A stretch of 64,000 bases of DNA from CAYTEO01 sp964436825 (lineage in GTDB: Bacteria; Krumholzibacteriota; Krumholzibacteriia; LZORAL124-64-63): the NCBI GenBank assembly GCA_964436825.1, contig CAYTEO010000002.1:62001-126000 (forward strand). Reading direction: 5' to 3'. Shown piece after piece: positions 42,368-50,728 of this stretch. Position 1 is the stretch's first letter. Each line of letters opens with the position of its first letter. The notes beneath the pieces are model-generated. The model saw only the letters and a program-made list of their open reading frames with translations, ran no database searches and had not been told where the DNA came from. The position numbers and the translations under genes were made by a program.

Positions 42368-43436
42368 GGGTCGTGAACGTCTCCAGGATGGCACGTAGGC
42401 GCCGGAAATGATTCATCTTCGGCTTGTCCGGCGCGTAGACGAGCAGGTCGACACAGATCAGACGGGACCGGTCCGTGTCGGCCAGGAAGTAGGCCTGGAA
42501 GGGACCACCCACGGTGACCCGGTTGCTCCTCCAGGCGCCGGACAGGCAGACGGCCGGCTGGCCGGCCACGATCTCCCTGGACCAGGACAACGTGCTGGGA
42601 TCCAGCTCCTCGTTGTGGAGGACGCTTCCCAGCTCCCGGCGCAGTGCCAGCAACGTGTCCCGGTCGGCCAGGGCGGCCCGGGGATCGGTGACGCGGAGCC
42701 ACGCGATGCTGATGCCGCGCATGGCGCCGTCGGTGCGGATCCACTCGATACCCGGGAAACCGCCAGGCCGATCCTGATTCTCCCTGAATTCCCGTGGGAA
42801 TTCCAGCGTGAAACCGTACTCCCGCCACATGCGTTCCAGCGCCTCGCCGTGGATCCCGTGGTCCCGGTTGTCGGCGATGATCCGGCGCAGGCAATCGCTG
42901 TGCAGGGTGTCCATGACGGTTGCTCCCCGCTGCTCCAGGATCTCGCGCAGGCGGCGCGCCGATGACGCGACGACGACGATCGCGAGCTGGCGCCGGAAAA
43001 TGGGATCGTGCCGGTTGATGATACCTCCACCCTGCTCGAGGACGCTGCGCAGTGTCTCCTTGCTCACCAGCCGGCGGGCCAGGGACTGGACCTCTCCCCC
43101 GTCGCCCCAGCGGACCAGCAGCAGCAGGTTGCGGTAGTTGCGTCCCCGCTTCCAGTCGTCCCCGGAGAAGAAATGGTAGCGATACGTCGGCTCCGTCTTG
43201 AGGACGAAGGTGCGGGTGGGAGTGATGTTCGCCAGGACGGCGGGGAAGGTCTCGGCGAAGGCCGGGTTCGAGACCAGGACCGCCACGTCCCCGTACGAAC
43301 CGACGGCGTTGGTGATCGCCGCCCGGCGGTCCCCGCCGCCGCAGCCGCCCGAGAGGATCCCCAGAAAGAGCACCGCCGTCACGCAGGTGGCAACGGCGGC
43401 ACGGGACGAGTCGTGATCGCTCCGCGTTCGGTTCAT
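42342..43436 (-). CDS. DUF4837-like predicted lipoprotein
   Basis: 364 aa. The N-terminal signal ends in a lipobox-like LSGGC. The body contains YGDVAVLVSNPAFAE, LKTEPTYRYHFFSGDDWKRG and a repeated alpha/beta pattern; a second half echoes the first (AIVVVASSARRLREIL, FLADTDRSRLICVDLLVYAP). The opening and the KRGRNYRNLL segment resemble DUF4837, a family of lipoproteins of unknown role. Its ATG overlaps the anti-sigma stop (ATGA), so it belongs to the ECF sigma unit. The family call is by resemblance only. Confidence 0.65.
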   Translation of the reverse strand: MNRTRSDHDSSRAAVATCVTAVLFLGILSGGCGGGDRRAAITNAVGSYGDVAVLVSNPAFAETFPAVLANITPTRTFVLKTEPTYRYHFFSGDDWKRGRNYRNLLLLVRWGDGGEVQSLARRLVSKETLRSVLEQGGGIINRHDPIFRRQLAIVVVASSARRLREILEQRGATVMDTLHSDCLRRIIADNRDHGIHGEALERMWREYGFTLEFPREFRENQDRPGGFPGIEWIRTDGAMRGISIAWLRVTDPRAALADRDTLLALRRELGSVLHNEELDPSTLSWSREIVAGQPAVCLSGAWRSNRVTVGGPFQAYFLADTDRSRLICVDLLVYAPDKPKMNHFRRLRAILETFTTHALPSTRH

Positions 43437-44188
43437 GGCCCCTCCGCCTCGCTGGTGTCCGGAACCAGTGTAGCGGTTGCACCCTCGGCGAGCAACGCCT
43501 GCAACGACCGGTTGCGGGACTGCAGGATCAGGACCTGGGAGCGGAGGATCTCGTTCTCCCGCAGCAGGCGCTCGATCAGGCCGGCCTCACCGGTATCGCC
43601 CCGGGGGGAGACGGGATAGCCGGAGGCCCAGTAGCGGGGTGTGCTGGCCAGCTGTCCGAACCCTCCGGCCGTGCCGTTGTGGGCGAACAGGCCCGGAGCC
43701 GCCAGGGGCCGCCGGTCGGCGGCGCCGGCCGTGCTGCCGACCGTGGGGGGAGCCGACCGGGACGGTGTCGCCTGCAGGGCGGCCACGGGAGCCCCGCCCT
43801 CGCGGCCCTGTTGGCCGGGAATGCCATGACGCTGGACGGGGAGCATCCAGACGACCAGCGCCACGGCCACGGCGGCGCCGGCCAGGGAGGAGAGAGCGAA
43901 GTTTCGCCACCAGGACCGCCAACCGGGGGTCGGCTCCTCCCAGGGGACCTGGCCGCTCGCCGCCTCCTGCAGGGCCCGGTTCAGGCGCAGCTGGAGCGTC
44001 CACTCGAACGACGGCGAGGGGCCCGCGTCCGGCGCCCGGAGCAACCGGCGCGCCAGCAACAGCTCGTCACGGTAGCGGCGGCACTCCGCGCAGTCGGCCA
44101 GGTGCCGCTCCAGGACCGGGATCCGGTGGGCCGGCAACCTGTCGTCCAGTTCGAGGTTGATGAGGCGGCGGCTCTGGAAGCAGAACAT
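43433..44188 (-). CDS. Zinc-finger anti-sigma factor with one membrane span
   Basis: 251 aa. The cytoplasmic N-terminus is an anti-sigma zinc-finger (HC2) domain with candidate ligands C3, H29, C33 and C36 (HLADCAEC). One transmembrane helix follows (around SLAGAAVAVALVVWML, residues 100-116). The rest is a Ser/Pro/Gly-rich periplasmic linker ending in a leucine-rich coiled coil (IERLLRENEILRSQVLILQ). It presumably holds the adjacent ECF sigma at the membrane and releases it on an envelope signal. The C-terminal coil is unusual for this family and may be the sensory or partner-binding part. Confidence 0.87.
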   Translation of the reverse strand: MFCFQSRRLINLELDDRLPAHRIPVLERHLADCAECRRYRDELLLARRLLRAPDAGPSPSFEWTLQLRLNRALQEAASGQVPWEEPTPGWRSWWRNFALSSLAGAAVAVALVVWMLPVQRHGIPGQQGREGGAPVAALQATPSRSAPPTVGSTAGAADRRPLAAPGLFAHNGTAGGFGQLASTPRYWASGYPVSPRGDTGEAGLIERLLRENEILRSQVLILQSRNRSLQALLAEGATATLVPDTSEAEGP

Positions 44189-44206
44189 CGTTGTCCTCCA
44201 AGCGAT

Positions 44207-44902
44207 TCACTCCGTCGCGCCGGAGTCCCCCTGCAGCCCGACCTCGAGCCGTTCCAGCTCGGCCAGCAGTGTCTCGTTCCGGAGCAGCGGCTTGATGTTG
44301 GCCCGGAACCGGTTCCGGGCGCGATTGATCCGCGAGCGGACCGTTCCCAGCTTCAGGCCCGTCACCTGCTGGATCTCCTCGTAGGAGAGCTGCTCCACCT
44401 CGCGCAGCAGGAACGGGATCCGGTATTTTTCCGGGATCCTGGCGGTCGCTTCGGCGATGAGCTGCCCCAGTTCCTCCCCCTCCACCCGGAGCGAGGGGTC
44501 GGCGCCGACGGCGGGCGGGTCGACGGGACGCTCGTCGTCGTCCTCCGGCGCCGGGTCCAGGGGGATCGTCCGCGGCCGGCGCTTGCGCTGGCGGATCCGG
44601 TTGCGCACCAGGTTCGTCGCGATGGTGAACAACCAGGTGGAGAAGCGGGCGATCTCCCGGTACTTGTCGGCGTGGATGTAGGCCCGGATGAGCGTGTCCT
44701 GGGCCAGCTCCTCCGCCTCCACGGGATCGGCAACCATGCGCAGGATGAAGCTGTAGAGGCGGTTCTTGTAGCGGCGCACCAGCTCGTCGAAGGCCCGCTT
44801 GTGCCCCTGCTGCACCTGGGCGATGAGCTGCTCGTCGGTCATCGCGGCCACGGCTCGTCCCATGCCCGGACCCGTCTTCGGTTGCTGTGGACTGGCGAAC
44901 AT
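44207..44902 (-). CDS. ECF (group 4) RNA polymerase sigma factor
   Basis: 231 aa with regions 2 and 4 only. Region 2: LVRRYKNRLYSFILRMV, EELAQDTLIRAY and RFSTWLFTIATNLVRNRIR; region 4: IPEKYRIPFLLREVEQLSYEEI and TGLKLGTVRSRINRARNRFR. A 37-residue acidic linker lies between them and an unusual 30-residue tail follows region 4. GGAGG sits 9 nt before ATG 44902; a shorter start at MTDEQLIAQV is possible. It heads the unit anti-sigma, lipoprotein, NfeD, slipin and outer-membrane protein, with an 18-bp gap to the anti-sigma gene. Confidence 0.93.
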   Translation of the reverse strand: MFASPQQPKTGPGMGRAVAAMTDEQLIAQVQQGHKRAFDELVRRYKNRLYSFILRMVADPVEAEELAQDTLIRAYIHADKYREIARFSTWLFTIATNLVRNRIRQRKRRPRTIPLDPAPEDDDERPVDPPAVGADPSLRVEGEELGQLIAEATARIPEKYRIPFLLREVEQLSYEEIQQVTGLKLGTVRSRINRARNRFRANIKPLLRNETLLAELERLEVGLQGDSGATE

Positions 44903-45028
44903 GGTCTGTTTCCTCCCCGTGACTCCGTCGTCGACGCGCAGGGCGACGCGACCGTTGCTATGTACACGATTCGATCGACCGGGTTCCCGGTCAAGTGTCG
45001 ACCTTTCCGCCTCCCGGAGGCGGACGGT

Positions 45029-45778
45029 TCAGGGCAGTTCCCGCAGCAGGTCTGCCAGGGGAAGGTCGGGCAGGTAGATCAGGTCCGCGTCGTAGACCAC
45101 CTCGACCGGCCGGTCGGTTCCCAGCAGCAGCTGGCCCGGCAGGCGACTGGAGGTGAGGCGCCACCCCCCCGCCGGCAGGGGAACCAGGCGCCATGTCTCG
45201 CCCGCGCCCCCGCGACCGCGGCCGCGCCCGACGAGGCGGTCCCGCAGGGAGCGACTCCCCGGCTCCGCTCCGTTCCCGGCCGTCACCGACCGGGGCCAGC
45301 GTACCAGCCAGGCCGGTTGTGGCCCCGAGCTCGGCTGGTGCCGGAGCCAGGCCCGCGGAAAGCGCGGCACCGCGACGGGGACGGGATCGCCGGGCCGGCA
45401 CAGCTCCGCGGTCCGCTCCCCCGTCGCCAGGCGGACCAGGAGCCGCAGGCGGGATGCGGCGGGAGCCGAGAGCGGGCGCAGGGGTTGCCCCCAGCCGGCC
45501 AGGTAGACCGTCCCGTCCAGGCCCGCCAGGACGCACCACCCCTCGCCCCGGCGCGACAGCAGGGCCGACCAGGCGTCGTCGCCGGTCGCACCGGACCGCT
45601 GCGCGATCTCCAGTCGCCACGCGCCGTCGCCGGGTACCAGCCAGCAGGCCGTGCCCGCGAGATGCCGGCCCGGCAGGGAGGCCCGCCAGGGGAGGCGGTG
45701 CAGGACCGTGCTCGCATCGGCGGCCAGGGCGGCGGTGCCCAGCAGCAGGAGCGCCGCGGCGGCGGTCGCCCTGTTCAC
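45029..45778 (-). CDS. Exported protein of unknown function
   Basis: 249 aa. A signal peptide (AAAALLLLGTAALAADAS) precedes a domain with a WLVPGDGAWRLEIAQ segment, a low-complexity Arg/Gly stretch (GRGRGRGGAGE) and a hydrophobic C-terminal end (DLIYLPDLPLADLLRELP). The lay-out recalls LolB/DUF4292-type periplasmic lipid-binding proteins but there is no lipobox and I do not claim membership. Start GTG 45778 overlaps the TPR-gene stop (GTGA) with AGGAG 6 nt upstream, so it is translated with the TPR protein. Confidence 0.65.
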   Translation of the reverse strand: MNRATAAAALLLLGTAALAADASTVLHRLPWRASLPGRHLAGTACWLVPGDGAWRLEIAQRSGATGDDAWSALLSRRGEGWCVLAGLDGTVYLAGWGQPLRPLSAPAASRLRLLVRLATGERTAELCRPGDPVPVAVPRFPRAWLRHQPSSGPQPAWLVRWPRSVTAGNGAEPGSRSLRDRLVGRGRGRGGAGETWRLVPLPAGGWRLTSSRLPGQLLLGTDRPVEVVYDADLIYLPDLPLADLLRELP

Positions 45779-47550
45779 CGCTCGCTCCTCTCCCAGCGCC
45801 GGCGCAGGGGATTCAGGGTGGCGGGATCGCCGCCGGTGGCCAGGGCCCGGTCGAGGATCTCCAGCGCGCGTTCGCGCTGGCCCCTGTCCCACAGGACACG
45901 GGCCATGTGCTCCAGGATGACCGGGTCGTCCGGAGCGCCGTTGATGGCCTCGACGAGGTGGTCGAAGGCACCGGCCAGGTCGTCCCGGCGGTAGAGGACC
46001 CAGCCGAGGGAATCGAGATAGGCGGGATTGTCCGGCTCCGCGGCGAGAGCGCGCCTGATCAGCCGCTCGGCCCGCGCCAGGTCCCTGCCGTGGTCGGCCA
46101 GCATGTACCCCAGCGAGTTCAGGACCGTGGGGTCGTCGGGATGGCGGGCGAGGATCTCCTCCAGGGTCTGCAGTGCCTCGTCCACGCGCCCGGCCTGTTC
46201 CAGGGCGTCGGAGATGTTGAGCCTGGCGTCACGTCGCAGCGAGGAGTCCCGGGCGGCCAGGCGGTACAACGGCAGGCAGGCGACATGCTCGCCGAGCGCC
46301 TGCAGGGTGGCGCCCAGCAGCATGGCCGTGTGGGGATCGGTCGTGGAGTCGGCAAGTGCCGCGGCTCGGCGGGCCACCGGCAGCAGCTCGTCACGCGCGC
46401 CGGAGTCGGGCACGGCCCCCTGCAACCTGAAGATCTCCTCGTGCTTGCGGTTGAGGATCGACAGCAGCAGCGTCTGGGTCTCGATGTCGCGGGGAGCCAG
46501 CGCCGCCGCCCGGCGTGCCGCCCGTTCCGCGGCGGGGAGGTCGTCCCGCGTGATCAGGACCTGCGCCTGCAGACGCAGCAGCGACGGGGTGTCGGGCCAG
46601 AGGGCGACGGCACGCGCCAGGACGTCCTGTGCCTCGTCCCACGCCTCGCGCTGGAGCAGGAGCCGCGCCAGCAGCTCGCAGGCATCGGCCGGGAGCCGAC
46701 CCGCGTCCAGGCGGCGGCGCAGCAGCGGTTCCAGACCTCCCGTGCGTCCGGCGCGGGCCAGGAGCATCCCCGCCATCCCGAGCCACGAGCCCTCCGGCAG
46801 CGAGACCGTCCCCAGGCTGTCGAGATCCGCGGCGCGTGCCAGGGCCTCGGTATCGTCGCCGCGCTCCACGAGATCCTGGAGCATCCGGAGGTGGAGTCCC
46901 GTGTCCTGCGGCGAGAGCGCGAGGGCCTGGTCCCAGAACCGCCGGGCCAGGGCGTCGGCCGGGACCGATGCGGCCAGCCGGGCCAGGGCGCCGGCCGCCA
47001 GCGATGCCCGCTGCGGTTCCCGCGTCGCAAAGGCACGATAGGCGTCGGCGGCTGCGGACGGATCACCCTGCCGGGCCAGGAGATCACCCTGCCACAGCAG
47101 GACGACGGTCGAGTCGGGATACGACTCCGCCATGGTCGCCAGGGCGCCCCGGGCCCGTTCCAGGTGCCCCCGCCGGACCTGCAGGCGGACCAGCTGTCCC
47201 CAGTCGTCGAACCCGGCACCCGGCAGGGTGACGATTCCCTCCGAGACCTCCAGGGCCTCGTCCAGGTAGCCCGCCCTGCCCAGGGCATCCCGGTAGGTGC
47301 GTCCGATGAGCAGCGAGCCGGGAGCGTTGCGGTGGGCGTAGGCCAGGTACGGCAGCGCCTCGCCGATCTCCCCCTGCTCCAGCAGCAGGGCGCCCAGCAT
47401 GTAGCTGGTCGCCGTGCCGGCGACCGGCGTCCCGGCCCGGGCCGACGTGCTGTCCGGGGGCATGTTCTTGACGACCATGCCGCCGGCGGCGCCGGCACCG
47501 ACGAGGCAACCGGCGACCAGCAACGACACGAGCGTCGGTTTGGGTCTCAT
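45775..47550 (-). CDS. TPR-repeat lipoprotein-like protein
   Basis: 591 aa. The N-terminal signal contains VAGC (Cys15), a possible lipobox. The remainder is helical tetratricopeptide repeats in tandem; clear ones are YMLGALLLEQGEIGEALPYL, AERAARRAAALAPRDIETQT, and the last three (ALQTLEEILARHPDDPTVLN, AERLIRRALAAEPDNPAYLD, FDHLVEAINGAPDDPVILEH). TPR scaffolds mediate protein-protein contacts; no enzyme domain is visible. ATG 47550 has GGAG 5 nt upstream; GTG 47556 overlaps the rnc stop. It is coupled to the exported protein downstream. Confidence 0.85.
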   Translation of the reverse strand: MRPKPTLVSLLVAGCLVGAGAAGGMVVKNMPPDSTSARAGTPVAGTATSYMLGALLLEQGEIGEALPYLAYAHRNAPGSLLIGRTYRDALGRAGYLDEALEVSEGIVTLPGAGFDDWGQLVRLQVRRGHLERARGALATMAESYPDSTVVLLWQGDLLARQGDPSAAADAYRAFATREPQRASLAAGALARLAASVPADALARRFWDQALALSPQDTGLHLRMLQDLVERGDDTEALARAADLDSLGTVSLPEGSWLGMAGMLLARAGRTGGLEPLLRRRLDAGRLPADACELLARLLLQREAWDEAQDVLARAVALWPDTPSLLRLQAQVLITRDDLPAAERAARRAAALAPRDIETQTLLLSILNRKHEEIFRLQGAVPDSGARDELLPVARRAAALADSTTDPHTAMLLGATLQALGEHVACLPLYRLAARDSSLRRDARLNISDALEQAGRVDEALQTLEEILARHPDDPTVLNSLGYMLADHGRDLARAERLIRRALAAEPDNPAYLDSLGWVLYRRDDLAGAFDHLVEAINGAPDDPVILEHMARVLWDRGQRERALEILDRALATGGDPATLNPLRRRWERSER

Positions 47551-47552
47551 CG

Positions 47553-48347
47553 TCACTCCTGGTCCAGCAGTTCCGGATCCTGTTCCAGACGCTCCAGCGC
47601 GGCGCGGGCGGCCCGTTGCTCGGCGCTCTTCTTGCTGTGGCCGGAGCCGCTGCCCAGGACCCGGTCCCGGTGGAGCACCTCGACGCGGTACTGGCGGTCG
47701 TGATCGGGCCCCTCCACCTCGGTGACCCGGTAACGCGGCGGCTCCTTGAAGCGTCCCTGGACGAGTTCCTGGAGGCGGCTCTTGGGATTGTCTAGGCGCG
47801 GCAGGCGGAGCAGGCGGTCGACGTCGTCAAGCAGCCAGCGATGCAGGAAATCACGTGCAGCCTCGTAGCCACCGTCCAGATAGAGGGCACCGATCAGGGC
47901 CTCGGTCGTGTCGGCCAGGATGCTTTCCCGCTGGCGACCTCCTGTCGCGGCCTCCCCCCTGCTCATCAGGACGTAGCGCCCGAGGTCGAGACGACCGGCC
48001 ACCTCGGCCAGGCAGGTCCCGCAGACGAGGCGGGCCTTCATGGCGGTGAGCTCACCCTCCGCCCGATCAGGGTACCGGGCGAAGAGGAACTCGTTGACGA
48101 TCATCCCCAGGACGGAATCCCCCAGGAACTCCAGCCGCTCGTTGCTCTCCAGCCGGGTCGCGCCGGTCGTCACCAGGTGCGAGCGGTGGGTCAACGCCTG
48201 GCGCAACAGCTGCCTGTCGCGGAAGCGGTGCTGCAGCCGCCCCTCCAGGGTCTCCACGTTCTCGGGCAGACCGTCGTCCTGGCCGCCGGGGTGGGGACGG
48301 CGACCCGCTAGCCTGCGCCGCCACCGTTCCCACCACCAGAGACCCAT
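47553..48347 (-). CDS. rnc: Ribonuclease III
   Basis: 264 aa. Double-strand-specific endoribonuclease that processes rRNA precursors and mRNA. The catalytic domain has the signature ERLEFLGDSVLGMIVNEFLF and the acidic ILADTTEALIGALYLDGG segment; the C-terminal dsRNA-binding domain has SRLQELVQGRFKEPPRYRV and SGHSKKSAEQRAARAALERL. A basic Trp/Arg-rich extension of about 25 residues precedes the core. It lies 9 bp after fabF, and fatty-acid genes next to rnc is the common acpP-fabF-rnc order. Confidence 0.96.
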   Translation of the reverse strand: MGLWWWERWRRRLAGRRPHPGGQDDGLPENVETLEGRLQHRFRDRQLLRQALTHRSHLVTTGATRLESNERLEFLGDSVLGMIVNEFLFARYPDRAEGELTAMKARLVCGTCLAEVAGRLDLGRYVLMSRGEAATGGRQRESILADTTEALIGALYLDGGYEAARDFLHRWLLDDVDRLLRLPRLDNPKSRLQELVQGRFKEPPRYRVTEVEGPDHDRQYRVEVLHRDRVLGSGSGHSKKSAEQRAARAALERLEQDPELLDQE

Positions 48348-48356
48348 CGATCGCTC

Positions 48357-49598
48357 CTAGTCGCCGCTCCAACGGCGCAGGCACAGGGAGATGTTGTGCC
48401 CGCCGAAGCCGAAGGAATTGCTCAGCGCGACATCCACCTCGCGCTCGACCGCCGCGTTGGGACAGTAGAACAGGTCGCACTCGGGATCGGGGTGCTCGTA
48501 GTTCATCGTCGGCGGCAGGACACCGTCGCGGAGGGCCAGGGCGGTGATCCCGCACTCGACGCCGCCGGCGGCCCCCAGCAGGTGGCCGATCATCGACTTC
48601 GTCGAGGAGATGGCCAGCTCCCCGGCACGGGAGCCGAACAGGTCGCGGATCGCCTTGGTCTCGATCTTGTCGTTGAACGGCGTCGAGGTGCCGTGCGCGT
48701 TGATGTAGCCGACCGCGTCGAGACCGACACCGGCCGACTCGACGGCCAGGCGCATCGCCTCGCGGGCGCCGAGCCCATCGTTGTCGGGTTGTGTCATGTG
48801 GTAGGCGTCGGCGGTCATCCCGTAGCCGACCAGCTCGGCGATGATCGTCGCGCCCCGGGCCCGCGCCCGCTCGAGGTCCTCCAGGACGAGGACACCCGCG
48901 CCCTCCCCCAGGACGAAGCCGTCGCGCTCGGCGTCGAACGGCCGGCTCGCGTGCTCCGGGTCGTCGTTGCGGGCGGAGAGCGCCTTCATCGAGTTGAATC
49001 CCGCCAGGGCCATGGGGCAGATGCACGCCTCGGCGCCGCCGGTGATCATGACGTCGGCCTGCCCGGAGACGATCCGGTCGTAGGCGACGGCGACGGCGTG
49101 GCCCGAGGAGGCGCAGGCCGAGACGGTGGAGAAGTTGGGTCCCTTGTAGCCGTAGCGGATGGAGACCAGACCCGAGGCCATGTCGGCGATCATCATCGGG
49201 ATGAACAGGGGCGAGACCCGCCCGGGCCCGCGTTGCAGCAGGCGGGCGTGCTGCTGCTCGAAGGTCAGCATCCCCCCGATCCCCGAGCCGATGATCACGC
49301 CCGCGCGGTAGGGATCGACCTCTCCCGGCCGGGCCTGTTCCATGGCCTCGACGGCTGCGCAGACGGCGAACTGGGCGTAGCGGTCGGCCTTGCGCGCCTC
49401 CTTGGGATCCATGGCCCGGGTGGGGTCGAAGTCGAGGACCTCGGCGGCGAAGTTCGACCGGTAGCCCTCGGTATCGAAGGCCTGGATGGGGCCGATGCCG
49501 ACCCGACCTGCCTGCATGGCCTGCCAGGTGTCGTCGCGGGTCTGACCGACGGACGTGATCAGACCGATTCCCGTGATGGCGACCCGGCGTCGCTCCAT
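48357..49598 (-). CDS. fabF: 3-oxoacyl-[acyl-carrier-protein] synthase II
   Basis: 413 aa. Elongates acyl-ACP with malonyl-ACP. Catalytic triad Cys in STVSACASSGHAVAV, His in YINAHGTSTPFNDKIET and His in STKSMIGHLLGAAGGVE; the N-terminus reads RRVAITGIGLITSVG. AGGAG lies about 6 nt before ATG 49598. It follows acpP by 84 bp in the plsX-fabD-fabG-acpP-fabF-rnc series. Confidence 0.97.
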   Translation of the reverse strand: MERRRVAITGIGLITSVGQTRDDTWQAMQAGRVGIGPIQAFDTEGYRSNFAAEVLDFDPTRAMDPKEARKADRYAQFAVCAAVEAMEQARPGEVDPYRAGVIIGSGIGGMLTFEQQHARLLQRGPGRVSPLFIPMMIADMASGLVSIRYGYKGPNFSTVSACASSGHAVAVAYDRIVSGQADVMITGGAEACICPMALAGFNSMKALSARNDDPEHASRPFDAERDGFVLGEGAGVLVLEDLERARARGATIIAELVGYGMTADAYHMTQPDNDGLGAREAMRLAVESAGVGLDAVGYINAHGTSTPFNDKIETKAIRDLFGSRAGELAISSTKSMIGHLLGAAGGVECGITALALRDGVLPPTMNYEHPDPECDLFYCPNAAVEREVDVALSNSFGFGGHNISLCLRRWSGD

Positions 49599-49682
49599 GT
49601 CGTCTCCTCCTCCATGCGTCACCCCGGCCCCGGCGCTGTTCCGGGACCGGGGTGGCTCCGGTGACCGCGGGGCTGGCGGCCG

Positions 49683-49922
49683 TTACTGCTGGACGTGCGC
49701 CTCGAGGTAGTCGATGGCGTCCTGGACCGTGCGCAGCTTCTCCTGGTCCTCTTCCGGAATGGTGATGTTGAAGGCTTCCTCCAGATCCATCACCAGCTCG
49801 ACGGTATCGAGGGAGTCGGCGCCCAGATCATCGGTGAACGAGGCCTCGGGCGTGATCTGCTCGGGGTTGACGGACAGCTTCTTCTCGATGATCTCGTAGA
49901 CCTTCTCCTTGATCGAACTCAT
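49683..49922 (-). CDS. acpP: Acyl carrier protein
   Basis: 79 aa, acidic. The phosphopantetheine attachment serine is in FTDDLGADSLDTVELVMDL, and the flanking helices (VYEIIEKKL, FNITIPEEDQEKLRTVQDAI) are standard. It carries growing acyl chains for FabD, FabG and FabF encoded alongside, and supplies acyl groups for phospholipid and lipid A synthesis. Confidence 0.98.
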   Translation of the reverse strand: MSSIKEKVYEIIEKKLSVNPEQITPEASFTDDLGADSLDTVELVMDLEEAFNITIPEEDQEKLRTVQDAIDYLEAHVQQ

Positions 49923-49950
49923 GGTGGCGATGCCCTCCCTGTGGGGGGTT

Positions 49951-50682
49951 TCAGGTGACCATGCCGCCGTCCACGACCAGCGTCTGGCCGGTGATGTACG
50001 CGGCATCCGGCGAAAGCAAAAAGGCGACCACGCCCGCCACGTCGCTCCCGGTGCCGAGGCGGCGCAGGGGGATCCGCCCGAGCATCTCCTTGCGGACGGG
50101 CTCCGGCAGATCGGCGGTCATGTCGGTCTCGATGAACCCGGGGGCGACGGCGTTGACGGTGATCGACCGCCCGCCCAGCTCCCGGGCCACGGACTTGGTC
50201 AGGGCGACGATACCAGCCTTGCTGGCGGCGTAGTTCGCCTGACCGGCGTTGCCCGTCAACCCGATGACCGACGTGATGTTGACGATCCTCCCTTGACGCT
50301 GGCGCATCATAAGCGGCGCCACGGCCCGTGTAAAGAGGAACGTCCCGGTCAGGTTGACGTCCAGGACCTGCCGCCACGCCTCGGGTGACATGCGCAGCAG
50401 CAGGGCGTCTCGCGTGATCCCGGCGTTGTTGACCAGGCCGTAGAGGGGGCCGATCTCCTCGTGGGCCCTGGCGACGACCCCGGCGACGGCAGCCTCGTCG
50501 GCGATGTCGGCCGGGTAGGCACGGTGGTTCCCCTCCCCGGGCAGGGAGGCGACGACCTCGTCCAGCGCCGCCGCGTTGCGGGCCACCAGGGCCAGGTCGT
50601 AGCCGTCGGCGGCCAGCCTCTCGGCGATGGCGCGGCCGATCCCGCGACTGGCGCCGGTGATCAGGACTGCTCCTTGGCTCAT
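49951..50682 (-). CDS. fabG: 3-oxoacyl-[acyl-carrier-protein] reductase
   Basis: 243-aa short-chain dehydrogenase reducing 3-oxoacyl-ACP with NADPH. Cofactor motif TGASRGIGRAIAERL, NNAG, the catalytic Ser in NITSVIGLTGNAGQ, and Tyr/Lys in NYAASKAGIVAL, then VAPGFIETDMT. ATG 50682 has AGGGA upstream. It sits between fabD and acpP. Confidence 0.97.
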   Translation of the reverse strand: MSQGAVLITGASRGIGRAIAERLAADGYDLALVARNAAALDEVVASLPGEGNHRAYPADIADEAAVAGVVARAHEEIGPLYGLVNNAGITRDALLLRMSPEAWRQVLDVNLTGTFLFTRAVAPLMMRQRQGRIVNITSVIGLTGNAGQANYAASKAGIVALTKSVARELGGRSITVNAVAPGFIETDMTADLPEPVRKEMLGRIPLRRLGTGSDVAGVVAFLLSPDAAYITGQTLVVDGGMVT

Positions 50683-50728
50683 ATCGGTTCCCTTCGCCCG
50701 GTGCGGCTGCATGCAACCGCACCGACCA

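Noticed and set aside
45029..45778. LolB outer-membrane lipoprotein receptor
   Set aside because: The N-terminus has a cleavable signal without a lipobox cysteine and the body shows no convincing LolB pattern.
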